Shown here: positions 12,616 to 24,413 of the stretch, in pieces | Layout of the letters: each line of letters begins with the position of its first letter | Numbering within the stretch: position 1 is the stretch's first letter | From: Alisma plantago-aquatica | Lineage: Eukaryota > Streptophyta > Magnoliopsida > Alismatales > Alismataceae | Direction: 5' to 3' | Assembly (NCBI GenBank): GCA_963693085.1 | Contig: OY856409.1 | Location: 518,282,303-518,346,302, forward strand | Length of the DNA: 64,000 nt | Position numbers and translations under genes: made by a program | The notes under the pieces: model-generated | Database searches by the model: none | What the model was told of the DNA's origin: nothing | The model's input: the letters and a program-made list of their open reading frames with translations, nothing else

Positions 12616-15422
12616 TGTCACAACCTCATGTACATACATATTTCACCCATATAGGAAGCATTTTTATTCATGGAAAAACTTGACAAATTCATGACATGAT
12701 ATCATAAGAAGAAAATTCCATTGAACTAAAAAATCTAGATCATAAAGTCTTATTACATGCATGTAGAGAAAACTAAAGAGTCTACCATAACATAAGAACA
12801 TGAAGGGAAATCTAACATAATTGTAAGTTCTAAGATAAAACTAGAGGATCTCTCTAGAATGGAACCCCACCAATGTAGGATTCAAGAAGCCTCATGAATT
12901 GCACCTCCTACTGCTATTATCATTGTGGATGCTACTAGTGCTATCCACCACCTATGTGTATCCAAACATAGTTGTGCATTTGACAAACCATTGTTATTGG
13001 TTGGTTTTATTCATAACATAAACATAAAACTTAACAATATGCTTAAACTAAAAAGTGCATGCACAATAATCCCTTGTGGCATTAGGATGCATTCTTAACT
13101 TGATTAAAATACATCTAGAGGGCACCTTATCAATGAACCTGATATGATATGATTTAATCTCATTTAGCATACAAGGTGTGCAGTCTTGGACTAAACAACT
13201 CAAAAAGCATAACTCATTGAATACATACAAGGTGTGCAGGCTTGAGCTTAAAACACAAACTAAATGAAGGGGCTCATGAGGCACCAACCTTATATGAAAG
13301 TTTACGAGATAGATCCTCACTACTACTTATTTCAAATATGATCTTAACTTAGGGTTTACACTCTTATTTCTTAACTTATCATAAAACATGAACAGGTATG
13401 AACAACTAATATATTATTAATACATTTATGTAGTAAATATTTTCAAGATATACATATGAAATATACCTCTTACATAATTAAAGTGTCACATGATAACATG
13501 TAGAATATAAGATTTAGACATGATATATGAGAAAAAATGATGATGTGATATAATTGAAACCCATGGCATGGACCGCTTACTTGATATTTGTAGGAACCAA
13601 GCTCCTAAAATCTCCTAATATTAACCCTTAATTACCCTATAATTATAACCCAAAAAAATCAAATTAGAATCCTAAAGCCTAATTTTACTAACTCTAAAAC
13701 TTTGTGAAAACAAAGCCAAAACACTTGGTGTAACCTAGCCAATTAGCTATATTTTTAAAAGATAATAAAAAAGATATATGATTTGACCCCATGGGAGTTA
13801 CCAATTAGTTGTTATGATTTATCGAAGACTAGCCAATTAGAGTCAAGATAAAATCACTTGCTAATTTCTTGGGATTGGGATAAATTAAAAATGACAAGAC
13901 CGACATGCCCATTACTCTTTTCTCTGATCATAGGCATGACAGGGACAAATTCATAATAGTCTCATTAAAATGTCATGCAGATGATATCCAAAAATAGGAG
14001 AAAAAAAATTCCTAAGTTACACTAGCACATGTGACACAGTTAGTAAAGTCATGATGGTAGAAAAGCCATTATCCTTTTGCTCAACACTCGAACACTTCCG
14101 ATGCCATGGTTGTGACTCAATAAACTTTGCAACCCTAGATTCCAACTACATCAATCATCTTGTCATGGTATAGATGGTAAGTGGACTTCCTCACCCTCAG
14201 GAAATCTCATTTTACTAGAAAATAGAGTGGTGGTTGAAAATTCCATGAAACCACCTGTAAGAAGCACAAAACAAATCATGTGGTTTGGAGGGGGGAAGTT
14301 GCAGTGCAGCGGAGGACACTTGAAAAAAAATGCAACATTGCTTTTGATGTATGACACTTGAAAAAAAATGCAACATTGCTTCTGATGTATCATGTTAATG
14401 GTCAAGAACAAAGAACCATGGTGGGAAAACATGATATGGTCATGACAACCACCATTGTCATAGGAAATGTGGCTAGAGGAAGGAAATGAAACTAATATAA
14501 ATACACCACCCAAAAATAGCATAGAATGGAATAGCATGAGTCAAATAAGCTTACTACAATAAAAATTACAAAAAGGTAGCTAGAGCTCTATGAAACCAGT
14601 CCCCGTCGCCGGAGTTGGAGGTTGTATTGGAGAAATCAACTCCAGGTGTCTTATCTAAAATAGACAAGGGACAAAATGACTTCCAAAATTAATCTCTAAT
14701 GCTAAAGAATTGGAAACTCACTAATGTAACTCGCACTAGGGAATAATTGTTGTGGGTGTTTGGGTGTTTAGGATAGAGCGAAGGGTAGGGTTTGAACCAA
14801 GTATAAGTAGGTTTCTAGAGGCATCTTGAAATAATTTTGGAATTCTAGTTCCCATATATTGGGACTAGGAATCAAGGAATCTACAAAAATTTAGGGAAAG
14901 AGATGTGAAATTGTTGGACTTGGGTATTCATATGTAGAAGGAGACTTCTAGACAGTTGAGATCACCTTCATCATGTGTGTGATGTAATATCCCAGTCGTG
15001 AGTCCACCATGGACCAAATATGTAAAAAGAACTTTTTTCAATTTAAAACTCACTTTGCTGACATTATCCTTACAAAAAGATTTTCCCTATAAACAACCTC
15101 CCAATATCTAAAATATTACCCATAGCTTCTCCTTAATATTTAGATAATTATTGTTGACTTAGTTTCCCATTTTTATCGGTAAACCTTCTTAAATAAATTA
15201 TCTAGGTTTACATTCCCATAATTCCTAATTTATAACAAGAACATGTTTTTTCTGCCAAACATGGCCATGAAGCATATATTTACATGATCTTTGATTAGGT
15301 TTCATTTCCCTTGACATTTATGTACCCATTAATCATAATAAAACAAAAGTATTATTTGTTCTTAATAAAGGTGAAAAACATAAAATATTTAGTGTAGCTA
15401 TACCATAAATAAAAAGAAGTCA
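12616..15422 (-). repeat. G1 3' LTR
   Basis: On the plus strand it starts TGTCACAACC. The same sequence recurs at 51679, and the two copies run in parallel through most of their length (for example CTAACATAAT, AGATAAAACTAGA and CAACCTTATATGAAAG against their counterparts at 51850-51910 and 56757-58940). Direct comparison is possible only to about 15095, because the other LTR is truncated there. The right end at 15422 (GAAGTCA) is inferred from the adjoining pyrimidine tract and the TG/CA rule. Short open frames within (13048-13320, 14163-14537) are not genes. Confidence 0.75.
14315..14390. repeat. 38-bp tandem duplication inside G1 3' LTR
   Basis: Two almost identical units (14315-14352 and 14353-14390) contain GACACTTG, an A run and TGCAACATTGCTT. 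The 5' LTR has a single equivalent near 58165-58210, so the duplication arose after insertion or in this copy only. Confidence 0.85.
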
Positions 15423-15428
15423 TTGTGA

Positions 15429-15441
15429 TCCTTCCCTCTCT
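15429..15441 (-). other. G1 polypurine tract
   Basis: The minus strand reads AGAGAGGGAAGGA just upstream of the inferred start of the 3' LTR and just after the chromodomain coding region. This is where second-strand priming occurs in LTR retrotransposons. Confidence 0.6.
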
Positions 15442-15449
15442 AAAGATGT

Positions 15450-18270
15450 TTTATTCTCAAATCTTCAGGACTAAAAAGCTTTGGATACTCCTTCATCATT
15501 TCATCCTTGATCTCCCAAGTTGCTTCTTCAAGGTTATGATTTTTTAAAACTTTAACCAACATGATATCTTTCTTCTTCAAATTCTTGGTCTATATGTCAA
15601 GAATCCTTCAGGGTAACTCCTCATAGGATAGATCCATCATGGTCTCAAATTGACTTGTGCAAGAAGACTTGGGAAATGTCCTTAATATATATCATGAACA
15701 AAGATGCATGAAAAATGTTATGAATTTGTTTGTAATTCAATGGTAGTGCTAACCTATAAGCACTTTCTCCCACCTTATCAAGGATTTCAAATAGACCAAT
15801 ATAATGAGGACTCATCTCACCCTTTATTTTGGACCTAGAAATATATTTAATGGGTTTGACTTTCAAGAAAGCATGTTCACCCACCTTGAACTCTTTGTCA
15901 AACCTATGAGCATCAACATACTTTTATATCTCTCTTGTATGGCCTTCATTCATTTCTTAATAAGATCAACTTGATGTGTGTAAAATTATATCTCACCACC
16001 ATGAATATGTCTTCTTTCACGAACTTCACTCCAAAGAAAAGGAGGCCAACATGGATTTACATAAAGAGCCTTATATAGAGCCATGGCTAACCCTCTATGA
16101 TAGTTGTTGTCATATGAAGATTTATCCAAAGGAAAGAATTTTGAAAAAGATCCTTCCCCATCAAGTATCCATTCATAGATAATGTCCTCTATAGTCTGAA
16201 TGGAGATTTCCCATCATTCAGAGGGTGATAAGCAGTATTGATAGAGAGTCGAGTGCCTAACTCATCTTGACCCTACTTCCACAACTTTGAGGTGAACCTC
16301 GGGTCCCAATCAGAAACAAAGAAAGAGGGACACCATGAAGACATACTATCTCTTGAATATAAAAATCAAACATCTCAAAAATAGTGGAAGTGGTTTTGTA
16401 AGCTAGAAAGTGTGCACTCTTTGTTAACTGGTCAACCACTACCCACATTGTTTCATGCCATCTTGGTCATAGGAAAACCATTAGCACAATCCATATTTAT
16501 CTTCTCCCACTTCCATTTAGGAATATCAATGGGTTTTAAGAAGACCACCATGCCTTTGGTTTTTAGCTTTCACCTATTGGCAAGTCAGACATCTAGAAAC
16601 AAAAATAGATATATCTTTCTTCATACCTTTCCACTGAAAGATTATCTTTTGTACCTGATACATCTTTGTCTTTCTTAGATGCATAGTGTACTTAATGCCA
16701 TTTGCCTCAAACATTGTCTTCTTCTCTATATATATAAGGTATACACAATCTACCATTCATCAAAACTACATAATCTTTTCCTTTAGATATTCTAGAAACA
16801 ATTCTTTCTAGTAGCTCTAGCAAATGTCGAAATTCAAGGTTGTCTTGTTGTGCACCAAGTACCTCAAAAGTCAAATACAGATTGATCATGACATGTGACA
16901 ACTTTAACTCGACCTTACCAAGAAAAGGTGTCAACTCTATCAACTATTCCATCATCTTCCATTCATTTACCAAGATAGAAGCACAACTAACATCCTTCTT
17001 TTTGCTCAAAGCATCAACCACTCCTTTCTTGGATGATAGGTGATTGAAAAATCATAGTCTTTGATGAACTAAAGACATCTATGCTAACTCATATTGAGAT
17101 CCTTCTTTGTCAAGATGTATTTGAGGCTCTTATTGTCAAAGAACACCTCAAATATTGTGACATATAGATAATGACTCTATATATTGAGTGGATAAACTAT
17201 GACATCTATGTCAAAGTCATGAGTCAGATAGTTTTCCTCATGCACCATGAATTGCTGAGAAACATAAGAAATAGATATATCATTTTCTATAAGCACACAA
17301 CCAAGACCAAGATTCTAAGAATAAGTAAAAATTATGAAGACATAGTCATCAAAGGGAAGAACAAGTACATGAGCATATGTCAACTTGTCCTTCAGGGTTT
17401 GGAAATTGTGTTTACAAGAATCATTACAAATGAGCATACATTCCTTCTTGGTCAACTAAGTCAGTGGCTTTTCTATGATGAATAAATCATGTATGAAGCA
17501 CCTTTAGTAACCTTCTAGACCGAGGAAACTATGGATATCTATAGGAGTCCTAGAAGTGGGATAGTTCTTGACAAACTCAACCTTAGTTGGGTCTACTGCT
17601 ATGTGCCCATCATAAATGATGTGTCTTGGAAACACAACTTCCCTGAGCCAAAGTCACATTCATACAACTTAGCATACAACATCACTTCTTGAGGGTGATA
17701 AGATTAATGTGAAGATGCTCTTCATGGAACGAACATTATGAGAATAGATCGGAATATCATTGATGAACACAATGATGAAAGGATCAAGTAGATGATGAAA
17801 TATCCTACACCAAAGGTCTACAAAAATAGTCAGAGTATTTGTAATACAAAAGGGCATCACAAGGAACTCATAATACCTATGTCTGGTATGGAGCAATGTG
17901 TTTTGATGTTTGAACTCCGGATCTTCAATCAGAGGTAACCACTCCTCAAATCAATCTTTGAGAAAACCTTTGTAGTTTTGAGTTGGTCAAACAGATTGTT
18001 GATCTTGGGAAAAGGATATATGTTCTTAATAGTTACCTAATTGAGTGTCCTATAATTGATCCACATGCATGAAACCATCTTTCTTCTTAATAAAAAGAAT
18101 GTGAGAATGAAACCTGAGTCCAAGGGCTCTTGTAAGTGCTTCTTAAGCTCAACTAACTATGCATGGGATCTTCTATAATGAAATCTTGAGATCATAAAAG
18201 TTCCTTGAACAAGGTGAAATAACCCTAGAAAACATCATCCCAGGTTCATGTGTATGCCTATTGGAAGTTA
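15450..18270 (-). pseudogene. G1 pol remnant: RT, RNase H, integrase, chromodomain
   Basis: Read on the minus strand. An RT N-terminal part near 18150 contains ELKKHLQEP. RT palm follows at 17896-17669 with FINDIPIYS in place of the usual aspartate pair motif. RNase H lies near 17270-17220 ([16 protein letters not shown]). The integrase zinc-finger region is at 16756-16574 (RCLTCQ), the integrase core at 16448-16257 (VDQLTKSAHFL, LHGVP), and its C-terminal part at 15884-15645 (FLKVKPIKY, YRLALPL). A chromodomain lies at about 15600-15460 (LVKVLKNHNLEEATWE). Chromodomains in this position are known from chromoviruses, where they are thought to steer insertion toward heterochromatin. Many stops and frameshifts break it. 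It is cut at 18270 by the copia complex. Confidence 0.8.
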
Positions 18271-20299
18271 TCATTCGAAAATTTGGCATCGAATTTTCTA
18301 GTGGAAATAAAAAATTTACTGTCATATTCCCCTTAAACAACATATCACATTAACAACTATGAACTGGGAAGGAAAGGTTGTAATGCATATACCTGGTCCT
18401 AGAGCAAGTCTGACGACTATCCCTTGTTGCAGCATACTTTTTTCTCAATTTACACCTAGACGGTGGTCGGAAGCGGCCTCTTGGTTGATCACCACAGATG
18501 GAGGTTGACTATGTCCTCCTAGTGGTGTCAAAGGCCTCCTCACCTAGATAGTAGTCCACATAGACCATTGGGAACTCATGTCGTTCTTTTCGAACGGACG
18601 GGAAGGAGTTGTCCCTTCTAGTCAATGTGCTAGTTTCAACTTGCTCTTCTAATTGTCTCTCCCTTGTTGTCCATCCCTTTGACAGGTAGGGCTTGCTTAG
18701 GTTCTCGCATTACCACAACTATGAGAAGACAACAATTGTTAGAGCTTATTGTTGTGTCTCTTTAAAGCCTCGACTATCCCTCTATTTAAAGGAGGGTTAG
18801 GGTCAGGATTTCCAGATCAAGTGGGATTCAAAGAGGTGGAATTTAATGAATTTTTTTAAAACATGTGAATGATGAATTGGTCAATTCAGTAATGAACTGA
18901 TCGGTTCACACGTGAGACGATCAGTTCAACACTTAAACAAGTCGATTCACCATGTTTCCTATTTGTAATTGTATTAGCATTTATTATTTGATTAATGCAC
19001 AACATGATGTTAGCATCAATCCTTGATCTAATTGTATTGATCAATCAAACGGTCATTTCACAACCTGAATCGATCAGTTCAAATATCTGATATGATCAAT
19101 TCACTAGTTGAACCGGTCATTTCAGAGTTCTGACTTCCAATGTTGGTTCAAATTGACCTGACACTTGAAGCGACCGGTTCAATACTTGAATTGGTCAGTT
19201 CACAATCCTACCAGTCAATTTTTCGTCTTTTTTATTTAAATTGAATACCTAACGCTTTAATAATTAAGTTTAAACCACATTATGAGTAAACTCCTACTCT
19301 AGGTGTATCCTATGCGTGTGACCCTGTAGGTCCTAAGTTACATTGGCAATGAATGTCCATAACCAATTTATGACAACAGAAGCAATGAATGGTATCTAGC
19401 ACGACATCAATGCTACCCAAGTAATTGGAAAGTTGGAGAACAACATCAACCTACAATTTGTTATTAGTGTTACAATGATCATATGGTTCCTTTGTGTTTG
19501 ATATATAGATATAACTCGAGGCATGGAATCATCATCCTCTTCAACATTCAATCCATGTTTCTTGAAATAGAGCAGGTTATGTGAGATATATGTTAACACA
19601 ATGTCACATATTGATTCACATGAGCATGGTCATGCATTTCTTAGTCTTTCTTATCAAGTGGCCAAGAAATCATACTCTTGTAGGAAGGACAAATCCCATA
19701 TGCATCACTCATAGTCATTCCCCATGTATCACAATGTATTTGAGCATCAACTTCATGGTAACCCTTATTCAATGTCACAGTGGATGATATTAAACCATAT
19801 CGAATGACATGTGAAGAGTGTAATGATTTCAAATATAAACCACAATCACCACTGTCACTACAAGAGATGATTCTGACAACCAATCCATGGTTTCCATGCA
19901 TCACTTTGAAGGAGGTTCTATCTGATACATTGTTCTCTAACATGTATCTATGTGTTTGGATTGATATCACATATCATGACTAATGAGATTCTGACATCAA
20001 CCAACACACACTCTAGTCTTATGTGTGATTGTTGTTTATCGTCTTCCACAATTTCAACCAACTAGAGACATAACAAGAATGCATATACTCTTAAAATTTG
20101 TATGATCTCATTGTTCAGGTCCCCAACCTGAAGACATATGTCATTGAGTAATATCATTATTTAGATAATTACTATGTAATATCATTATCTCATAACTGAA
20201 TAAAATAGAATAAATAGAAGATTGTCTTTACTATTAATTAAATTGTTTACAAGATATGCCGTTACAATCATTGTATGATTGGTTCTATGGGATACAACA
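18271..20299 (-). repeat. Copia LTR1 (3' LTR of C1)
   Basis: Parallel to LTR2 at 45351-47367 over its whole length: shared words include GGCATC, TATACCTGGTC, GGAAGGAGTTGTCCCTTCTAG versus its counterpart, and GACATAACAAGAATGCATA. The right end ACAACA abuts a purine tract on the minus strand. The left end is ragged (TTCGAAAATTTGGCATC against TTAGGAAATATGGCATC), so its exact first base is uncertain. The copies differ visibly every few bases, so C1 is much older than G2. It carries a palindromic-word array at about 18880-19215. Confidence 0.75.
18880..19215. repeat. Palindromic-word array in copia LTR1
   Basis: About ten variants of a near-palindromic word of the type GAACTGATCGGTTC, GACGATCAGTTCAAC and GAAGCGACCGGTTCAA, spaced 20-40 bp apart. 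The equivalent array in LTR2 lies at about 45955-46265. Confidence 0.7.
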
Positions 20300-20316
20300 G
20301 ACTCCCACTTACACTT
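20300..20316 (-). other. C1 polypurine tract
   Basis: The minus strand reads AAGTGTAAGTGGGAGTC immediately upstream of LTR1. GTGGGAG is the usual core of the copia polypurine tract in plants. The C2 counterpart at about 47368-47385 is decayed. Confidence 0.7.
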
Positions 20317-20876
20317 TGAGCCAATCACCCATGAACTTGATCCTAAGTGATCTAACATGACCTTCATGCTTCTGCTATTAAAGTGCTTTTTTCAATGGGT
20401 CTTCCACATTGCTTTCAGTTGGTACTCTACAAATCTTCACATCTCCTCGACGTACAATCTCCCATACGAGATAGAATTGTCGTTGTATGTGATTGGAACA
20501 CTGATGCAATTTGTGTTGCTTAGCTTGTGTAATAGCTCCATTGTTTTCACAATATAGCTCTATTGCATCGCTAATGCTTAGAACTGTCCAAAGTTTAGAA
20601 ATGAACTACTTGATCCAAACAACCTCCTTTGTTGCATTGGATGAACCAATATACTCAAACTTTGTTGTAAATCAGCAACTGTCTCTTGCTTGTAACTCTT
20701 ACAACTTAGAGCTCCATTGTTTAGGCAAAACATAAATCTAGATTGCAATCTATAGTTGTCTTTGTCAGTTTGGAAGTTTGCATCAGTGTAACCCTTTACC
20801 ATCAACTCTTCCTCACTACCATAGACAAGGCATTGATCCTTAGTTCTTCTAAAGTACTTAAGGATGTTCTTAACAA
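20317..20876 (-). pseudogene. C1 pol fragment: RNase H end
   Basis: Minus strand, from about 20875 down. The translation contains VKNILKYFRRTKDQCLVYG, then KGYTDANFQTDKDNYRLQS, typical of copia RNase H, followed by CKSYKQETVAD. The C-terminal end continues in broken frames toward the polypurine tract. Its upstream neighbour (RT) lies at 23430-24413, separated by the insertion 20881-23429. Confidence 0.8.
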
Positions 20877-20880
20877 TATT

Positions 20881-23429
20881 TGGTGTGATTCTTCTCAAGA
20901 CCACACACTAACCAATTAAAAGTGGCTAGATGCAATCCTAAGGGAAAACACACGAAATCTCTCAAAATCTGTATATGGACCTAGTTCAACACATAGGCTC
21001 AACTAATCACATGTACTCGCAAATGCACGAGGTCATACTATAGTATAGTCTAGTGGTAATATTAGGGTTGATCCTTAGGGATAGAAGGGCACTAGAGCTA
21101 GGTTCGTGTTAGATATGTTCGAAAGTGGAGATTAGGGTTTGAGGGTTTAAAGTTGGGTTTGGTTTGATTATGCTACAATTGCAAGAAAGAAAGAGTAAGA
21201 AAGAAACTAAGTTAACAAAATCCCTAGATTACTCTAAGCGAACTAAGACCATCAAACTAAGCAAGGCAAGAAATTAAGCTAGAGCAATGAGTTATACTAC
21301 ACTAGCAAGCTAAGTTGTCAACCAAGAGGCAAGCTAAGCAAGTAGGTAAATAAGAGTCTAAGTTATCACTAATTAGCCAAATTAACACAAGCAAGGTCAA
21401 AGGAGCTATAACTACTTTAGAAAGAACTAACTATCTAGAACTAAGCAATTAGCTACAAATTAGCAAAGGCAATTAATTACACTAGCATTAACAAGCTAAG
21501 AAGGAAAAAGTGGATTTCAAGAAATATGATGGATAGGCGGGCCATTTGGGAATGCAACTTGATATTAGTTGGGGGAGAGTCAATAAAGCATGCAAATCTC
21601 AAATTTCAATCTAGATTACCAAACCAAACAACAAGGAAAGTGCTATTATAATATACCCTATACAACTAGTTGGTGAACTGGGGCTAGGTGTAATTCTAAT
21701 AGGACTTGGCAAGTCTAGGTTTCTAGGGTAAGTGGTATTAGGGCAATTGAGATACAAGGGTAGAAATGGGAGTAGAGATGAGGGTGCTTCACCTCATGTT
21801 ACTTGCCATCTAGCCTTTAGGAAACTCTAGGAAATTGCTCTAATCACACTTACACTAGCTACTTAGATCTCTCTCTTACTTACAGAAGAAGGGAGATGTA
21901 TATAGGAACAAAGGGGACTAGCTAGGGTTCCACTTATTGAACTTAGGAGCCATTCCTAAGATTTCCACATACATTCCAATTTCTCCTAAAAGCTAAGTGT
22001 CATCAAGCATCACAAAACAAGCAATTTATGTTCAAAAGCACAAACCACATGCAAGATAATGGGAGATGAGATAGAAACATGTGAAAATCATCATATAATG
22101 AAATTATGTTCAATACAAGTTATTTTCCCCCGACATGGTATCAAAGTCACATTTTAACCCCCAAACAGCCCACTACTAGGGGCTTAGCTAGACATGCTCA
22201 AAGAAAAGATAAAAGAAATTAGAAGAAGGGGATAGGACTCCATGGATCTCAAAGTAGCTTCTTCTTCTTCACCTCCTAGCTATGCTAGAATGTGGCTCCT
22301 CCTCAAAGGTGGGTGAAGGGCATGGAAAGGAAGGGGATTATGGTAGAAAACTAGGTTTCTATGGTGGAATTGAGGTGGAAATGGTGGATGGATGGCTTGA
22401 ATACAAGGAAAGAGGCAACGGATGCTCTAGAGTAGGTGGAGGGGAGTAATGGTAGCTAACCTAGTGTTGTGGCTGCCACCCATGTATATATAGGTGGTGG
22501 TGAGGCACTAGGGTAAGTAGGGGCAAAGTGGGAATATCAGTGGTGAAAATGGGTAGGTTTATGTGATCACCACGGCCATGGTGGGGGTTGCATGTTATGG
22601 TTTTGGGTTGTGGAATGGTTGAGGTAGAAAGTGGAGTTGGAAGTGTTAAGTGTATATGGGGGCCACGGTCGTGGAGGGATGCCACGGTCATGGGGGTAGA
22701 GGGTACCACGGCCGTGTGGGATACCACGGTCGTGCTCGAGGAGGAGGCCATGGGCGAGGTCACTCTGAGGTCGTTGTGTCTTCAGCTCACTACGGGCATG
22801 GTGAGCACCACGGGCAAGGTGGCCTTCAAGGGCCACGGTCGTGTTGACAGCCATGACTGTGGTCATTCAAGTGTAAATTGAACCACTTCCCTGTTGATAT
22901 TTGGGATCCTCATGCATAGATCGCCATGGTTGTGTTGACAACCACATGCGAGGTGGAAGGTGCTAGCCATGGCTGTTCTGGGGGCCACAGTCATGGGGTC
23001 TTCAGTGACCATTGTCATTGTGATGACCAAGGTCGTGGTAATTCACGTGTAAATTGAGCACCTTCCTTGTAACTCTTAGAACATAAATCCCCACTACCGT
23101 GGTGATGTACCACAACCATTTTGGGCCTTCTTGGTTCTAATCTTCACTTCAAACTCTTCATCTAGCCTCCTTTTTCTTTTAATTGCTCTTGTGCATCCAA
23201 GGGAAGATTAGGGAAGAGATAGGTCCACTTGTAAGACTCCAAAGACATTCTTCATCTCTCTCCCATGCATCAATGCATGCATAAGTGCCCCAAAATACAC
23301 ACTAAAGGAGGCATAAGTGCATTTACCATAAAAGATCATATTGAAGGGAATAACTTGTAATCTATGATGTTCAAATGTGATTATCATGCAAAAAGGCACA
23401 GGATGAAGCCCTAAAATAGGGTTGCATCA
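20881..23429. mobile_element. LTR-type insertion in C1 pol (solo LTR or truncated element)
   Basis: Comparison with C2 (47930-47960, 48140-48170) shows that about 2.55 kb was inserted between RNase H and RT. The insert runs TGGTGTGATTC to GGGTTGCATCA, with TG/CA ends and no protein. Read on the minus strand it is a plausible solo LTR starting TGATGCAACCC. On the plus strand CCGACA is followed directly by TGGTATCAAAG (22135-22145), which resembles an LTR end plus a tRNA-iMet primer-binding site and would make 20881-22134 a 5' LTR. I cannot decide between these. No clear 5-bp target duplication is left. Overlapping short frames at 22461-22881 come from the GC-rich repeat. Confidence 0.65.
22560..23110. 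repeat. GC-rich palindromic-word array (CCACGGTCGTGG)
   Basis: About fifteen variants of CCACGGTCGTGG, CCACGGCCGTG, CCATGGCTGT and related forms within 550 bp. It is a strong GC-rich island in an AT-rich window. The array leaves several frames open on both strands, none of which is a credible gene. Confidence 0.8.
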
Positions 23430-24413
23430 GCAGTCTAGTGGGATTTCTTTAGGATCTAACTGATATTTGTTCATCATGCTCAATGCATACAAGACATCAG
23501 GATGAGTACATAACATTGTGTACATGATAGATCCAATTACAGACATATATGGAATTATGCTCATGCTCTCCCATTCTTCTCAAGAATTGGAACATTGAGT
23601 TCTAGAGATACTAAAACCATGAGACATGGGTAAGTTTCCTCTCTTTAAGTTCTCCATGCTGAACCTCTTCAGCACATTTTCGATATATGTTCTCTGACTA
23701 AGGCCAAAAAGCCTTCTAGATCTATCTCTGTAGATCTTGATTCCTAAAATATAGGATGCTTTACGTAATTCCTTCACAGAGAATATCTTTCCCAGCTAGG
23801 TCTTTACCATTTGTAAAGTAGGGATGTCATTCTCCATCATTAGTATGTCATATAAATACAATATGAGGAATATAATCATGATCTCACTAACTTTCTTGTA
23901 AACACATCGTTCATCTTCATTTTGACTAAAGCCATACTCTTTGACTATTTTTTCAAATCAAAGATTCCATCTCTAAGATGCTTGTTTCAATCCATAGATT
24001 GACCTTTGTAGCTTACATGCTTTATTTTCATCTTTTGGATTTATCAAACCCTTGAGTTTTGTCATGTACACATCCTCAAGAAGATTCCTATTAAGGAATG
24101 CAGTTTTAACATCCATCTGCCAAATCTCATAGCCATGACAAGTTGTAATGGAAAGCATGATCTTGATGGACTTAACCATGGAAATCGAAAAAAAGGTTTC
24201 ATCATAGTTAGCACCTTGAACTTGTCTGAAACCCTTTCAAACCAACTGTCCCTTATAGGTTTGTACATTACCATCTATGTCAGTCTTCTTCATGAAGACC
24301 CACTTTCACCATATGTGTACTACACCTTCAGGTGGATTCAAAAAGTTCCTTACTTGTTGGTGTAGATGGATTCCATCTCAGATCTCATGGCTTCAAGCTA
24401 TTTCTAAGATTCT
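23430..24413 (-). pseudogene. C1 pol fragment: reverse transcriptase
   Basis: Minus strand. The segment 24179-23973 holds the RT core (WQMDVKTAFLN, EDVYMT, LQRSIYGLKQAS) and 23777-23580 holds KASYILGIKIYRDRSRR. Both are diagnostic for plant Ty1/copia RT. Frames are broken between them. At 24414 the gene is cut by G2, and the same coding sequence resumes at 40155. Confidence 0.85.

Noticed and set aside
14163..14537. 124-codon frame as a gene
   Set aside because: It lies inside the G1 3' LTR, contains the 38-bp duplication, and has no domain. The other LTR does not keep it open.
22461..22881. Four overlapping frames of 65-100 codons
   Set aside because: They come from the GC-rich CCACGGTCGTGG array, which lacks stop codons in several frames.
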